This document shows positions 9,231 through 18,444 of a stretch of DNA of 32,208 nt, piece after piece. The stretch spans positions 1 through 32,208 of the forward strand of contig JASGMW010000009.1 of NCBI GenBank assembly GCA_030156225.1, read 5' to 3'. The translations under genes and the position numbers were made by a program. This stretch comes from Methanofollis sp. (GTDB taxonomy: Archaea; Halobacteriota; Methanomicrobia; Methanomicrobiales; Methanofollaceae). Every line of letters begins with the position of its first letter. Position 1 is the stretch's first letter. The notes below the pieces were generated by a model. That model made no database searches. It was not told the DNA's origin and saw only the letters and a list, made by a program, of their open reading frames with translations.

Positions 9231-10280
9231 TCAGTACACTCTCCCGATGACCGGCTCGCCGGCGCGAGGCATCCAGACGCGGTCGAGATCAGGCTCCATG
9301 CGCCGGATCGCCGCCTCTTCCGAGGAGATGTAGAGACGGTCCCCTTTTTCGGCGGCGACCATGGGCCTGAGTTTGATCCGATCGGTGAAGCCGACGATCC
9401 CCTTGTGGGTGGCGACCACGATGGCGAACGGCCCGTTCATCATCGCCGAACCGTAGGCCAGACGGATCGCCCGGTTCAGGTTCTGCTCCTTCTCGGGCAT
9501 GGCGTCGATCTCGTCCCAGAACGGCGGCGCGAGCGCACGGACGGTCAGTTCTTCGTCGAGGCCGTGCCGGCGGGCGAGCAGGTCCACGAGATACGCGACG
9601 ACCTCGGTGTCGGTGAGCATCGTGCACCGGTAGCCGAAACTCTCGATATATCGCCGGTTCGTCCCGTAACTGGTGATCTCGCCGTTGTGGATCACGCTCC
9701 AGTCCAGAAGGTTGAAGGGATGGGCGCCGCCCCACCAGCCCCGCGTATTTGTCGGGTACCGGTTGTGCGCGAGCCAGATATAGCCCCTGTAATCCTGGAT
9801 GCGATAGAAATCGGCCACCTCCTCGGGCCACCCGGCCGCCTTGAAGACGCCGACGTTCTTGCCCGACGAGTAGATCAGCGCTCCCGGCACCGTGGTGTTC
9901 ACCTTCATCACCAGAGAGGTGACGATCTCCTCCTCGGAAGAGGAGGACCCGCTCATCAACGCAGCGTCGGGCTTGAAAAAGTAGCGCCACGGCGTGTGCA
10001 CTTTCTTCAGGTTCGGCTGGTCGCAGGTCGGGATCTCTTCGTCGTGCACGATCGTCCCCCACGCCCGGAGCAGCGCCTCGACCGCCGCCCTGGCCTCAAT
10101 GATATTGTCAAAAAATACGTGGAGAGCATAGCAGTCTGCGTGCTCGGGGTAGATGCCGTAGGCCGCGTAGCCGGCCCCCTCGCCGCTGCCGCGTTCGTCC
10201 ATCAAGGATAACGCCAGTTTGATCTTTGAACCGTCCATCAGGTTGCCTGCCCGATCGACGACGCTGATAATTCCGCACAT
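9231..10280 (-). CDS. Glutamate synthase class II glutamine amidotransferase domain protein
   Basis: 349 aa from ATG at 10280 giving [12 protein letters not shown] (Cys2 nucleophile); [34 protein letters not shown]. Confidence 0.93.
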   Translation of the reverse strand: MCGIISVVDRAGNLMDGSKIKLALSLMDERGSGEGAGYAAYGIYPEHADCYALHVFFDNIIEARAAVEALLRAWGTIVHDEEIPTCDQPNLKKVHTPWRYFFKPDAALMSGSSSSEEEIVTSLVMKVNTTVPGALIYSSGKNVGVFKAAGWPEEVADFYRIQDYRGYIWLAHNRYPTNTRGWWGGAHPFNLLDWSVIHNGEITSYGTNRRYIESFGYRCTMLTDTEVVAYLVDLLARRHGLDEELTVRALAPPFWDEIDAMPEKEQNLNRAIRLAYGSAMMNGPFAIVVATHKGIVGFTDRIKLRPMVAAEKGDRLYISSEEAAIRRMEPDLDRVWMPRAGEPVIGRVY

Positions 10281-10365
10281 AATATTTCCACCGCTACCTG
10301 ATCCCAGGAATAGGGTACGGTCTGTCCTGATAACGTATGACCAGTAATCATTTATACTATTGGGT

Positions 10366-10379
10366 GGAAACAAATTTCC
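10366..10379 (+). promoter_or_regulatory. Predicted NrpR operator in the glnA/glutamate synthase divergent promoter
   Basis: Exact GGAA-ACAAAT-TTCC located 3 bp before the glnA ATG and downstream of a TATA-like box (tttatacta, about 10351-10359) that also reads as tataaatg on the minus strand. Confidence 0.8.
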
Positions 10380-10382
10380 GTT

Positions 10383-11711
10383 ATGTCAGCCGACGCGGTT
10401 GCAGCAATGCTGGAAAGAATCAAGGCGGATAACGTAAAGTTCATTCGTCTGCAGTTTTCCGACCTGACGGGTCACCCGAAGAACGTCGCCATTCCGCACA
10501 TCCAGGCCGAGAAGGCCCTGACCGACGGAATCGGATTCGACGGCTCTTCCATTGAGGGATTCGCCAGGATCGAAGAGTCGGACATGGTCCTCAAACCTGA
10601 CATCTCCACTTATTCGCTCCTCCCCTGGAGAAAAGGAGACGCAAAGGTCGCCCGTTTCATCTGCGATGTGTACAAGCCGAGCGGCAAGCCCTTCGAGGGC
10701 GACCCCCGCTTCGTCCTCAAGAAGACCCTTGCAGAGGCCGCATCGATGGGCTACACCTTCAATACCGGCCCGGAACTCGAATTTTTCCTCTTCAGGATGT
10801 GCGACGGAAAGCCGAGCACCGAGTTCCAGGACCTCGGCGGCTACTTCGACCTCGCTCCGACCGATCTCGCCGAGGACGTCCGTCGGGACATCGTGCTCGC
10901 ACTGACCGAGATGGGCTTCGAGATCGAGGCCTCCCACCACGAGGTGGCCGAGAGCCAGCACGAGATCGATTTCAAATATTCAGACGCACTCCGCACGGCC
11001 GACAACGTCGTCACCTTCAAGTTCGCCACGAAGACGATCGCCCTGCTCAACGGGCTCCACGCGTCCTTCATGGCGAAGCCGGTCTTCGGGATCAACGGCA
11101 GCGGCATGCACACCAACTGCTCCCTCTTCAAGGACGGGAAAAACGCCTTTTACGATCCGGACGCACCCCTGCAGCTCTCGGAAACCGCCCTGTTCTTCAT
11201 CGGCGGCGTACTCAAGCACATCCGCGCCATCACCAGGATCGCAAACCCGACGATCAACTCGTACAAGCGGCTCGTCCCGGGTTATGAGGCTCCGGTCTAC
11301 ATGTCGTGGAGTGCTGCGAACAGGACGGCGCTCTGCCGCGTCCCGGCGCCCCGCGGCAACAGCACCCGCGTCGAGATCCGCAGCCCCGACCCGACCTGCA
11401 ACCCGTACCTCACCTTCGCCGCCATCCTGGCGGCAGGTCTGGACGGCGTGAAGAACAGGATCGCACCGCCCCCCAGCACCGACCGGAACATCTTCAAGCT
11501 CAACGAGGAGGAGCGGAAGGCGGCCGGCATCGACACCCTGCCGGGCAGCCTGTACGAAGCGAACGCCGCCCTCATGGAGGACGAGTTCATCTGCAACGCC
11601 CTTGGCTCCCACGTCATCGAGAACCTCAATACGATCGCCGGGATGGAGTGGGACGCCTTCAGGACGATGGTCCACCCCTGGGAACTCAAACAGTATCTCT
11701 CCAAATACTAA
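10383..11711 (+). CDS. glnA: Glutamine synthetase type I
   Basis: 442 aa; [59 protein letters not shown]. Confidence 0.97.
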   Translation: MSADAVAAMLERIKADNVKFIRLQFSDLTGHPKNVAIPHIQAEKALTDGIGFDGSSIEGFARIEESDMVLKPDISTYSLLPWRKGDAKVARFICDVYKPSGKPFEGDPRFVLKKTLAEAASMGYTFNTGPELEFFLFRMCDGKPSTEFQDLGGYFDLAPTDLAEDVRRDIVLALTEMGFEIEASHHEVAESQHEIDFKYSDALRTADNVVTFKFATKTIALLNGLHASFMAKPVFGINGSGMHTNCSLFKDGKNAFYDPDAPLQLSETALFFIGGVLKHIRAITRIANPTINSYKRLVPGYEAPVYMSWSAANRTALCRVPAPRGNSTRVEIRSPDPTCNPYLTFAAILAAGLDGVKNRIAPPPSTDRNIFKLNEEERKAAGIDTLPGSLYEANAALMEDEFICNALGSHVIENLNTIAGMEWDAFRTMVHPWELKQYLSKY

Positions 11712-11721
11712 TCTTTTTTTC
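11712..11721 (+). terminator. Poly-T terminator after glnA
   Basis: atcttttttt immediately after the glnA stop; T-tracts terminate archaeal transcription. Confidence 0.5.
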
Positions 11722-11745
11722 TTCACCGCGCCTTTTAAATATTGA

Positions 11746-11759
11746 GGAAGGGGGTTTCC
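11746..11759 (+). promoter_or_regulatory. Predicted NrpR operator upstream of amt2
   Basis: Exact GGAA-GGGGGT-TTCC just downstream of a TATA-like box (cttttaaatatt, about 11732-11743); 76 bp upstream of the amt2 start. Confidence 0.75.
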
Positions 11760-11835
11760 TTCCTCCTTTCGGGAAAGACGCACATGTACAGACTACTCGG
11801 GCCCGTAAACGGCCGGCCGCACGGAGGACGCGGAC

Positions 11836-13032
11836 ATGGCCATTGATACGGGTGACACGGCATTCGTACTCGTCAGCACCATCCTCGTAATGCTGATGAC
11901 CCCGGCCGTCGGACTTTTCTACGGCGGCCTTGTCAGGCGCAAGAATACCATATCGATGATCGCCCTCTCGTTCATCGCATTTTCCCTGGTTACGGTGCAG
12001 TGGATGTTCATCGGCTACACCCTCGTCTTCGGCACCGACATCGGCGGATTCATCGGCGGCCTCGACCACCTCGCCCTCGCGGGTGTCGGCATGGACGGCG
12101 ACGGCATACCGGACCTGCTCTTCATGGCGTTTCAACTCACCTTCGCCGCGGTGACCCTCGCCATCGTCACGTCGGGTGCGGCCGAACGGGTGAAGATCAG
12201 TTCCTTCATCGTCTTCGGGCTGCTCTGGACGACGCTGGTCTACGACCCCATCGCACACTGGGCATGGGGCGGCGGATGGGCCCGGACCATGGGGGTGCTC
12301 GACCTTGCCGGCGGGATGGCCGTGGAGATCTGCTCGGGATTCGCAGCACTCGCCCTCTGCCTTGTGATCGGCAAGAGGGCCGGTTACGGCATGTATTCGA
12401 TGGAACCGCACAACATCCCGATGACCCTCATCGGCGGCGCACTGCTCTGGTTCGGGTGGTTCGGCTTCAATGCGGGAAGCGTGCTTGCCGCCAACGGTGC
12501 GGCGGCAAACGCCCTCGTCACCACCAATGCCGCGGCCGCAGCCGGGGCGCTTGCCTGGCTCTTTGCCTCCTGGTACCGGGGCAGACCGAGTTCGCTCGGC
12601 ATGATCTCGGGCGCCATCGGCGGCCTTGTCGCCATCACGCCCGCCGCAAGTTTCGTCGACCCGATGGGGGCGCTCGTCATCGGGGCCGTTGCAGGCCTGT
12701 TCTGCTACGGGGCGATGCTCCTGCGCATCCGTCACAATCTCGACGAGAGCCTTGACGCATGGGCCATCCACGGCGTCGGGGGACTATGGGGCACCGTGGC
12801 CACCGGCATCTTTGCAGTGGCGGCGGTCGGCGGAACGGCAGGCCTCCTTTCCGGAAACCCCGGGCAACTCCTCATCCAGATCGTCGCCGCCGTCGCCGCG
12901 ATGGTATACGCGTTCGGCATGACCTACCTCCTCGCAACAGGAGTGGACCGGCTGATGGGGCTGCGGGTGAGTGAAGAGGAGGAGTATGTGGGGCTGGACA
13001 TTGCCCAGCACGGTGAATCGCTCCAGATGTAA
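11836..13032 (+). CDS. amt: Ammonium transporter Amt paralog (Amt2) with Glu at the first twin-His position
   Basis: 398 aa Amt; [35 protein letters not shown]; the segment aligned to Amt3 GTVVHISSG reads GMAVEICSG. Confidence 0.95.
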   Translation: MAIDTGDTAFVLVSTILVMLMTPAVGLFYGGLVRRKNTISMIALSFIAFSLVTVQWMFIGYTLVFGTDIGGFIGGLDHLALAGVGMDGDGIPDLLFMAFQLTFAAVTLAIVTSGAAERVKISSFIVFGLLWTTLVYDPIAHWAWGGGWARTMGVLDLAGGMAVEICSGFAALALCLVIGKRAGYGMYSMEPHNIPMTLIGGALLWFGWFGFNAGSVLAANGAAANALVTTNAAAAAGALAWLFASWYRGRPSSLGMISGAIGGLVAITPAASFVDPMGALVIGAVAGLFCYGAMLLRIRHNLDESLDAWAIHGVGGLWGTVATGIFAVAAVGGTAGLLSGNPGQLLIQIVAAVAAMVYAFGMTYLLATGVDRLMGLRVSEEEEYVGLDIAQHGESLQM

Positions 13033-13081
13033 GTACGATATGATTAAATAAGGTAGAATATAACTTCCTTCCATAAATGGA

Positions 13082-13396
13082 ATGGTGACTGATATGCGCC
13101 CGGAAGAGTATGCGATGTACCTGGGAACAGGGAGCCTGTCGGCCGGAGATCCGGGCAGGTCCACCTATGGCCCACAGGACTATGATGCCAGACATGTCAG
13201 CCCCGTCACAATCGCCGTCGTCAAACGGTTCTGGGAAGAAACCAGCCGTGCAGCAGCGATTTCAGCAGGGATTGAAGCGATTGTGGGCAGCACCCCCGAG
13301 AGCCGCGCCCTGGCCGCCGCAGCCGAGATGTTCTGGGAGGGGTCGATGGTCGACGATGTCGTGACCAACCACGCCGTTTGCTGTCAGGTGATCTGA
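13082..13396 (+). CDS. Small hypothetical protein between two amt genes
   Basis: Up to 104 aa ORF (possible ATG at 13094) filling the amt2-amt3 gap; its stop is 1 bp before the amt3 GTG; AT-rich TATA-like sequence upstream (gattaaataagg). Confidence 0.5.
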   Translation: MVTDMRPEEYAMYLGTGSLSAGDPGRSTYGPQDYDARHVSPVTIAVVKRFWEETSRAAAISAGIEAIVGSTPESRALAAAAEMFWEGSMVDDVVTNHAVCCQVI

Positions 13397-13397
13397 A

Positions 13398-14594
13398 GTG
13401 CCGATAGATTCCGGCGACACTGCGTTCGTCCTCATCTGTACGGCGATGGTCATGCTGATGACACCGGGGGTCGGACTTTTCTACGGTGGCCTGGTGCGGC
13501 GGAAGAACATCATCGCAATGATCTCCCTCGCCTTCATCGCCTTCTCAGTGGTCTCTCTCCAGTGGATCCTCTGCGGCTACTCGTTCGCCTTTGGGACGGA
13601 TATCGGCGGATTCATCGGCGGCCTCGACTATCTCGGCCTTGCGGGCGTCGGCATGGACGGCGACGGCATACCCGACCTGCTGTTCATGGCGTTTCAACTC
13701 GTTTTTGCCGGCCTGACCCTTGCGATCGTCACCTCGGGCGCAGCCGAACGGATGAAGGTCAGTTCCTTCATCGTCTTCGGGCTGCTCTGGACGACGCTGG
13801 TCTACGACCCGCTCGCACACTGGGCGTGGGGCGGCGGGTGGGCGGCGTCCCTGGGCGCCCTCGACTTTGCGGGCGGCACAGTCGTCCACATCTCCTCGGG
13901 CTTCGGGGCGCTGGCGCTGGCACTGGTGATCGGCCGGCGGGTCGGCTTCGGCACCTATACGATGGAACCGAACAACATCCCGCTGACCCTCATCGGCGGT
14001 GCACTGCTCTGGTTCGGGTGGTTCGGCTTCAATGCAGGAAGCGCCCTTGCGGCGAACGGCCTCGCGGCGAACGCCTTCGTGGTCACCAACACATCGGCGG
14101 CCGCCGGTGCGATTGCGTGGCTTGTCGCCTCCTGGTACCGCGGCAAACCGAGTTCTCTCGGCATGATCTCGGGCGCCATTGCCGGTCTGGTCGCCATCAC
14201 GCCGGCGGCAGGGTTCGTCGATCCCCTCTCGGCGATCGCGATCGGCGCGATTGCAGGGCTGCTCTGCTACGGCGCCATGCTCTTCCGCCTGCGCCGCGGC
14301 CTCGACGAGAGTCTTGACGCCTGGGCCATCCACGGCATGGGCGGGCTCTGGGGAGCGATCGCAACCGGCATCTTTGCAGTGGCGGCGGTCGGCGGTGTCG
14401 ACGGCCTTCTCTACGGAAACGTCCATCAATTTCTCATACAGGTCGTCGATGCCTGTGCAGCGCTCGTCTACGCCTTCTGCGTGACCTACGCCCTTGCATG
14501 GATCGTCGACAGGACGCTCGGCCTCCGTGTCAGCGAAGAGGAAGAATATGTGGGCCTCGACATCTCCCAGCACGGGGAGTCGACCCGGGTGTGA
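13398..14594 (+). CDS. amt: Ammonium transporter Amt (Amt3), canonical twin-His
   Basis: 398 aa, collinear with and very similar to Amt2; [10 protein letters not shown] and [10 protein letters not shown]. Confidence 0.95.
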   Translation: MPIDSGDTAFVLICTAMVMLMTPGVGLFYGGLVRRKNIIAMISLAFIAFSVVSLQWILCGYSFAFGTDIGGFIGGLDYLGLAGVGMDGDGIPDLLFMAFQLVFAGLTLAIVTSGAAERMKVSSFIVFGLLWTTLVYDPLAHWAWGGGWAASLGALDFAGGTVVHISSGFGALALALVIGRRVGFGTYTMEPNNIPLTLIGGALLWFGWFGFNAGSALAANGLAANAFVVTNTSAAAGAIAWLVASWYRGKPSSLGMISGAIAGLVAITPAAGFVDPLSAIAIGAIAGLLCYGAMLFRLRRGLDESLDAWAIHGMGGLWGAIATGIFAVAAVGGVDGLLYGNVHQFLIQVVDACAALVYAFCVTYALAWIVDRTLGLRVSEEEEYVGLDISQHGESTRV

Positions 14595-14600
14595 GGTGGC

Positions 14601-14936
14601 ATGATGATGAAGATGATCATCGCGGTGATACGCCCGGAAAAATTCGAACAGGTGGAAAAGGCCCTTACAGAAAAGGGTTTCCCGGCAATGACCGTCTCCG
14701 AGGTGCGGGGACGGGGGGAACAGAAGGGGATCGCTCTCCGATCCCGCGGCGGTCCGGTGACCGTCGACCTGATCCCGAAGATCAGGATCGAGATGGCGGT
14801 CCCGGCGACCTTCGCCGAGACCGTCGTCCAGATCATCAGGGAAGCGGCCCGGACCGGCAAAATAGGCGACGGCAAGGTCTTCGTCCTGCCGCTTGATATG
14901 GCGGCAAAGGTCCGGACCGAGGAGGTGAGCATCTAA
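14601..14936 (+). CDS. glnK: PII-family protein (GlnK2) lacking the T-loop tyrosine
   Basis: 111 aa; EVRGRGEQKGIALRSRGGPVTVDLIPK, ARTGKIGDGKVFVLPLD; directly follows amt3. Confidence 0.93.
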   Translation: MMMKMIIAVIRPEKFEQVEKALTEKGFPAMTVSEVRGRGEQKGIALRSRGGPVTVDLIPKIRIEMAVPATFAETVVQIIREAARTGKIGDGKVFVLPLDMAAKVRTEEVSI

Positions 14937-14998
14937 CAAAGAGACAGGCATACACCCCGGTGTACGATCGTGCAAGCCGATCCTGACGCCCGGCCTGC

Positions 14999-15010
14999 AT
15001 CTTTTTTTTG
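14999..15010 (+). terminator. Poly-T terminator downstream of glnK2
   Basis: catcttttttttg T-tract after a TACACC-CC-GGTGTA inverted repeat (about 14951-14964). Confidence 0.45.
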
Positions 15011-15396
15011 TGCGTTGAACGGCGGCCGATCGCAAACGCCAGCATTTCAGTTCAGTCGAACTCTTTGTAATCCTCGCCGTTTCCACGATCTGAAAGAACG
15101 CTTTTTGTTCGTCTCCCGCCATTCGCCCGAAGCATCCGCAGACGTTTGTTGCATGCAACGAAATGGTTCGCCTGCGGATCGACGGATTCCACCCTCACAA
15201 AACCGCCGGCCCCGTCGTTGGGCGTTCGTATCGATCAGGGTGATGCCCCCATAGAGATGATCGAACGAGAGGCCGGAGGCCCGCACATCGCTGCAGTTCA
15301 CGCAGACCACCACACCGGCATCGGCGTGGACGTCCGCATCCGAAACGCTTTCAAGGCAGACGATCGGGTGGCCGTCGACGCCCGCAGCGCCGGCCT

Positions 15397-15573
15397 TCAG
15401 AACCGCCGCACCAGGTACTCGCCTGCGGTCCCGACAACGACGATCGCCGCGGCGGAGGCGAGAATCGAGAGAACGCTGCTCCCGTACAGGTCCCCGACAC
15501 GGTTTCCGGCGGCGAGGCCGGCCATGACGGCGACGAAGAGGACGAGAATTTCTTTCCTGGGAAGAATCGCCAT
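15397..15573 (-). CDS. Small membrane protein of unknown function
   Basis: 58 aa from ATG at 15573: MAILPRKEILVLFVAVMAGLAAGNRVGDLYGSSVLSILASAAAIVVVGTAGEYLVRRF. Confidence 0.5.
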   Translation of the reverse strand: MAILPRKEILVLFVAVMAGLAAGNRVGDLYGSSVLSILASAAAIVVVGTAGEYLVRRF

Positions 15574-15629
15574 GCTGATCGATCTGCGGCGTCCTGAGAA
15601 AAAAAGAGTGCACACCGGTGAAAGGGTTC

Positions 15630-16490
15630 CTACTCCGCCCACCGGTGCATGTACCCCCGCGCCGGCAGGGGCGCGCCGTCCACCGTGACGGCACGCTCCG
15701 CAACGACGCACCCGATCACCGTCGCCGCCACCCCGGCCACCGGGAAGCGATCCGGCGGGATCGTAAACAGGAGCTCGAAATCGCCGCCGCCGAAGAGTGC
15801 GAATGCGCGGCCCTCGTCCTGCGGGACGCCTGCCGGGAGAGGGAGGCGGGCCGTCTCCACCGCAAACCCGCACGCGTTCACCGCCAGCATATCGTGGAGC
15901 GTCAGGGCCAGACCGTCCGAGATGTCCATCATCGCCGTCGCCCCGGCGGCGTTGAGGGCGAGCCCCTCCGCGACCCGCGGCGACGGCGCGATCAGCCGCT
16001 GTCTGAACCGATCGCAGCCCGAAAGGGCCGCCTGCGCCCCGCCGAGATACCCGGTGACGCAGACCAGATCCCCGGGCCGGGCGCCGCTCCGCCTGACCAC
16101 CCGTTCGGCCGCGCCGAGACCGGTCGAGACGATCGTCAGCTCGATGTGGGCGTCGGTATCGCCCCCGGCGAGATCGCAGCCGTACGCACGGCAGCAGGCG
16201 AGCGCCCCCTCCGTGATCCCGGTCAGGCGTTCAGGACGGTCGAGACCCACCGCAAGGAGCAGGGCCATGGGCCGCGCCCCCATCGCCGCGATATCGGAGA
16301 TCGTCACCGCCGCCGCCATCCAGCCGATCTCCGGGTCGGTCATCCCGGCCGGAAAATCGGTTGTCTCATGGAGCATATCGGTGGAGAGGACGAGCCACTC
16401 CCCGCCGTGCCGGACGGCCGCGCAGTCGTCCGCCGTCGCCGCCGCATCGAGCATCCGGGACAGCGAACCGATCAACTCGCGCTCATCCAT
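15630..16490 (-). CDS. thiL: Thiamine-monophosphate kinase
   Basis: 286 aa; STDMLHETTDFP, AAAVTISDIAAMGARPMALLLAVGL, GGDTDAH, MDISDGLA. Confidence 0.92.
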   Translation of the reverse strand: MDERELIGSLSRMLDAAATADDCAAVRHGGEWLVLSTDMLHETTDFPAGMTDPEIGWMAAAVTISDIAAMGARPMALLLAVGLDRPERLTGITEGALACCRAYGCDLAGGDTDAHIELTIVSTGLGAAERVVRRSGARPGDLVCVTGYLGGAQAALSGCDRFRQRLIAPSPRVAEGLALNAAGATAMMDISDGLALTLHDMLAVNACGFAVETARLPLPAGVPQDEGRAFALFGGGDFELLFTIPPDRFPVAGVAATVIGCVVAERAVTVDGAPLPARGYMHRWAE

Positions 16491-18444
16491 GCCGCCGCAC
16501 CTCCTTCTCCCGCTCGCTCCTGTACTCCTTGAAGACCTGGTTCAGCATCGCCGCCCTCTTCTCCCGTTCGTGCTCGCCGCTCCGCTCCTCCCACGCGGCC
16601 AGGGCGGCGGCGAACTTCTCCTCGTCGACCGTCCCGATCTTTCCGGAAAGCCGCAGGCCCGCCGCACCGGCCGCCGCAAGGGGCAGGGCGAGGTCGAGCG
16701 CCGCGGCGATCAGGTGCTGGTCCAGCCCCTCCAGACTCTCGCCCGGCACGACCACCGCCGCCGCCTTCGCATCGGCGATCTCCCGCACCACGCTCCGCCC
16801 CCAGCCGCCGGTCGTCCCCACCGCGATCACGTCCCCCTCGGCCAGCCCGAGATCGGCAGCGAGGTTGCGGACGGCGTCGTGCGTGAGAGAGGGAAGCGCC
16901 TTCACCGGCACCTGCCCCTCGCCGATCTGCAGCTCCTCGACCCGCCGCATCCGGTCGATCCGTTTTTTGAGACTTTTGTTGCGTTTCTCCTCCCTGCGCA
17001 GGAGCTGCCTGAGGTTCGCGACGATTGCGTCCCGCTTCGCGAGCTCCGCGTCCCGCTGGAGATCCTTCCCGCGTTCGGATCGTTCGTACCTGATCTGCCG
17101 TTTCAGCCTTGCGATCTCGCGGTCCTTCGCGGCGAGCCCCTCCTCGAGTTCCTGCACGAACTCCCGCAGGCGGCGGACCTGCCGATCGAGCTGGAGGAGA
17201 CGGTCGTCGGCCGGCGCAGGCGGCCCGGCCCCTGGCGGCGACGTCGGTGCGGGAGGCTTCTGTCCGGGCGTGCCCGAGAGATCGGCCAGCACCGCCTCGA
17301 TCGACCTGCCCCGCATCACTCCGGCCCGCACCTCGTCGAGGTCGATGCCCGGCGGCACCCGTTTTGCGATGTTTCTGAACTTGTTTTTCAGGGAGCGATA
17401 GGCGTCGAGGGCCGCAGAAAGGGCGTCGCGTTCATGGGGGTTGGCGTACCCGGTCCCGGCTGTCAGTTCCAGTTTCCCCTCCACCGAACGGTCCTGCGGG
17501 GGCACGTAGGCGACGGCATTGAAGGCCCGCCGCACCTTTTCCACTGTGTCGGGCATCGGCTGCACGTCCGAAGCGACGATCAACGGCTTTCCGACCCGGG
17601 CGATATGCTCGATGATCTCGGCCGCCCCCACCTGCCTGGACGAATACAGGTCCACCACCTCGCCGTCGAGATCCACCGCACCGATCCCGGTCGTCGTCCC
17701 GGGATCGATGCCCACGATCAGGTACCTGGACTTTTTCGTCAGGGGCTCGTACCGGATCCGGTCGAGTTTCCGCCCCTCGATGCGCACCTGCACGTCCGCA
17801 CCGCCGCAGGCACGCACCGGCATCTCCCCGCGGGAGGCGAAGACCGTGAAGTGCACGCGGGAAAAACCGCCGAACGCGAGGCGCTCGCTCTTTTCGTAGC
17901 GGAGACCGGCGGCCACCAGCTGCCCCTCCACCTTGCGGGCCCGCTCCCGCACCGCTCCGTGCATCTTCCTGACATAACGGTTCTGGCTCCAGCCCCCCCT
18001 GCCTGGCGAGCGATGGCGCGAGACCGTGATCCCGGTCGTCTTCTCGAAGGCGATCACCGCCGCACCCCCTCCCAGAGAGGCGATCCTGGCCGCCGCACCG
18101 GCCTCGGCAAAGGGGTCGGTCCGCTCCACCCTGATATTGTATCGCCCGGCCACCTTCTGGAGCGTCTCTTTGCGCTCCCCGCCGGTCACCTGCACCAGCA
18201 TGGTCCCGGGCGGCAGGGTCTGCATGAACGAGACGAGGGCGTGCCGGTCAGGAGCGAGTTCCTGCACGGAGTCGGTGGCGAGAATGTCGGGCTCCTCCGC
18301 GGCGATCAGACGGGAGAGCGCAAACGCCGTCACCTGCGAGCTGGAGACGACCTGACCGTCCTCGACGACGACAAGCGCATAGACCGGGCGGCGGGTCCGC
18401 GACCGCACCGAGCCCCTGACGATATCGATCCCGAATACCTTCAA
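16483..18444 (-). CDS. DUF460 domain-containing protein (archaeal predicted RNase H-like nuclease with coiled coil)
   Basis: 653 aa; N-terminal MKVFGIDIVRGSVRSRTRRPVYALVVVEDG, IVGIDPGTTTGIGAVDLDGEVV, central coiled coil. Confidence 0.88.
   Translation of the reverse strand: MKVFGIDIVRGSVRSRTRRPVYALVVVEDGQVVSSSQVTAFALSRLIAAEEPDILATDSVQELAPDRHALVSFMQTLPPGTMLVQVTGGERKETLQKVAGRYNIRVERTDPFAEAGAAARIASLGGGAAVIAFEKTTGITVSRHRSPGRGGWSQNRYVRKMHGAVRERARKVEGQLVAAGLRYEKSERLAFGGFSRVHFTVFASRGEMPVRACGGADVQVRIEGRKLDRIRYEPLTKKSRYLIVGIDPGTTTGIGAVDLDGEVVDLYSSRQVGAAEIIEHIARVGKPLIVASDVQPMPDTVEKVRRAFNAVAYVPPQDRSVEGKLELTAGTGYANPHERDALSAALDAYRSLKNKFRNIAKRVPPGIDLDEVRAGVMRGRSIEAVLADLSGTPGQKPPAPTSPPGAGPPAPADDRLLQLDRQVRRLREFVQELEEGLAAKDREIARLKRQIRYERSERGKDLQRDAELAKRDAIVANLRQLLRREEKRNKSLKKRIDRMRRVEELQIGEGQVPVKALPSLTHDAVRNLAADLGLAEGDVIAVGTTGGWGRSVVREIADAKAAAVVVPGESLEGLDQHLIAAALDLALPLAAAGAAGLRLSGKIGTVDEEKFAAALAAWEERSGEHEREKRAAMLNQVFKEYRSEREKEVRRHG

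Noticed and set aside
7865-9250. 461-aa plus-strand ORF
   Set aside because: Antisense shadow of the glutamate synthase FMN-domain gene.
13545-15158. 537-aa minus-strand ORF
   Set aside because: Antisense to amt3 and glnK2; no recognisable domain.
15047-15396. Possible minus-strand protein (…PIVCLESVSDADVHADAGVVVCVNCSDVRASGLSFDHLYGGITLIDTN…)
   Set aside because: Part of this looks protein-like, but there is no clear start, no family I recognise and the C-terminus is composition-biased; could be a remnant. Not called without a homology search.
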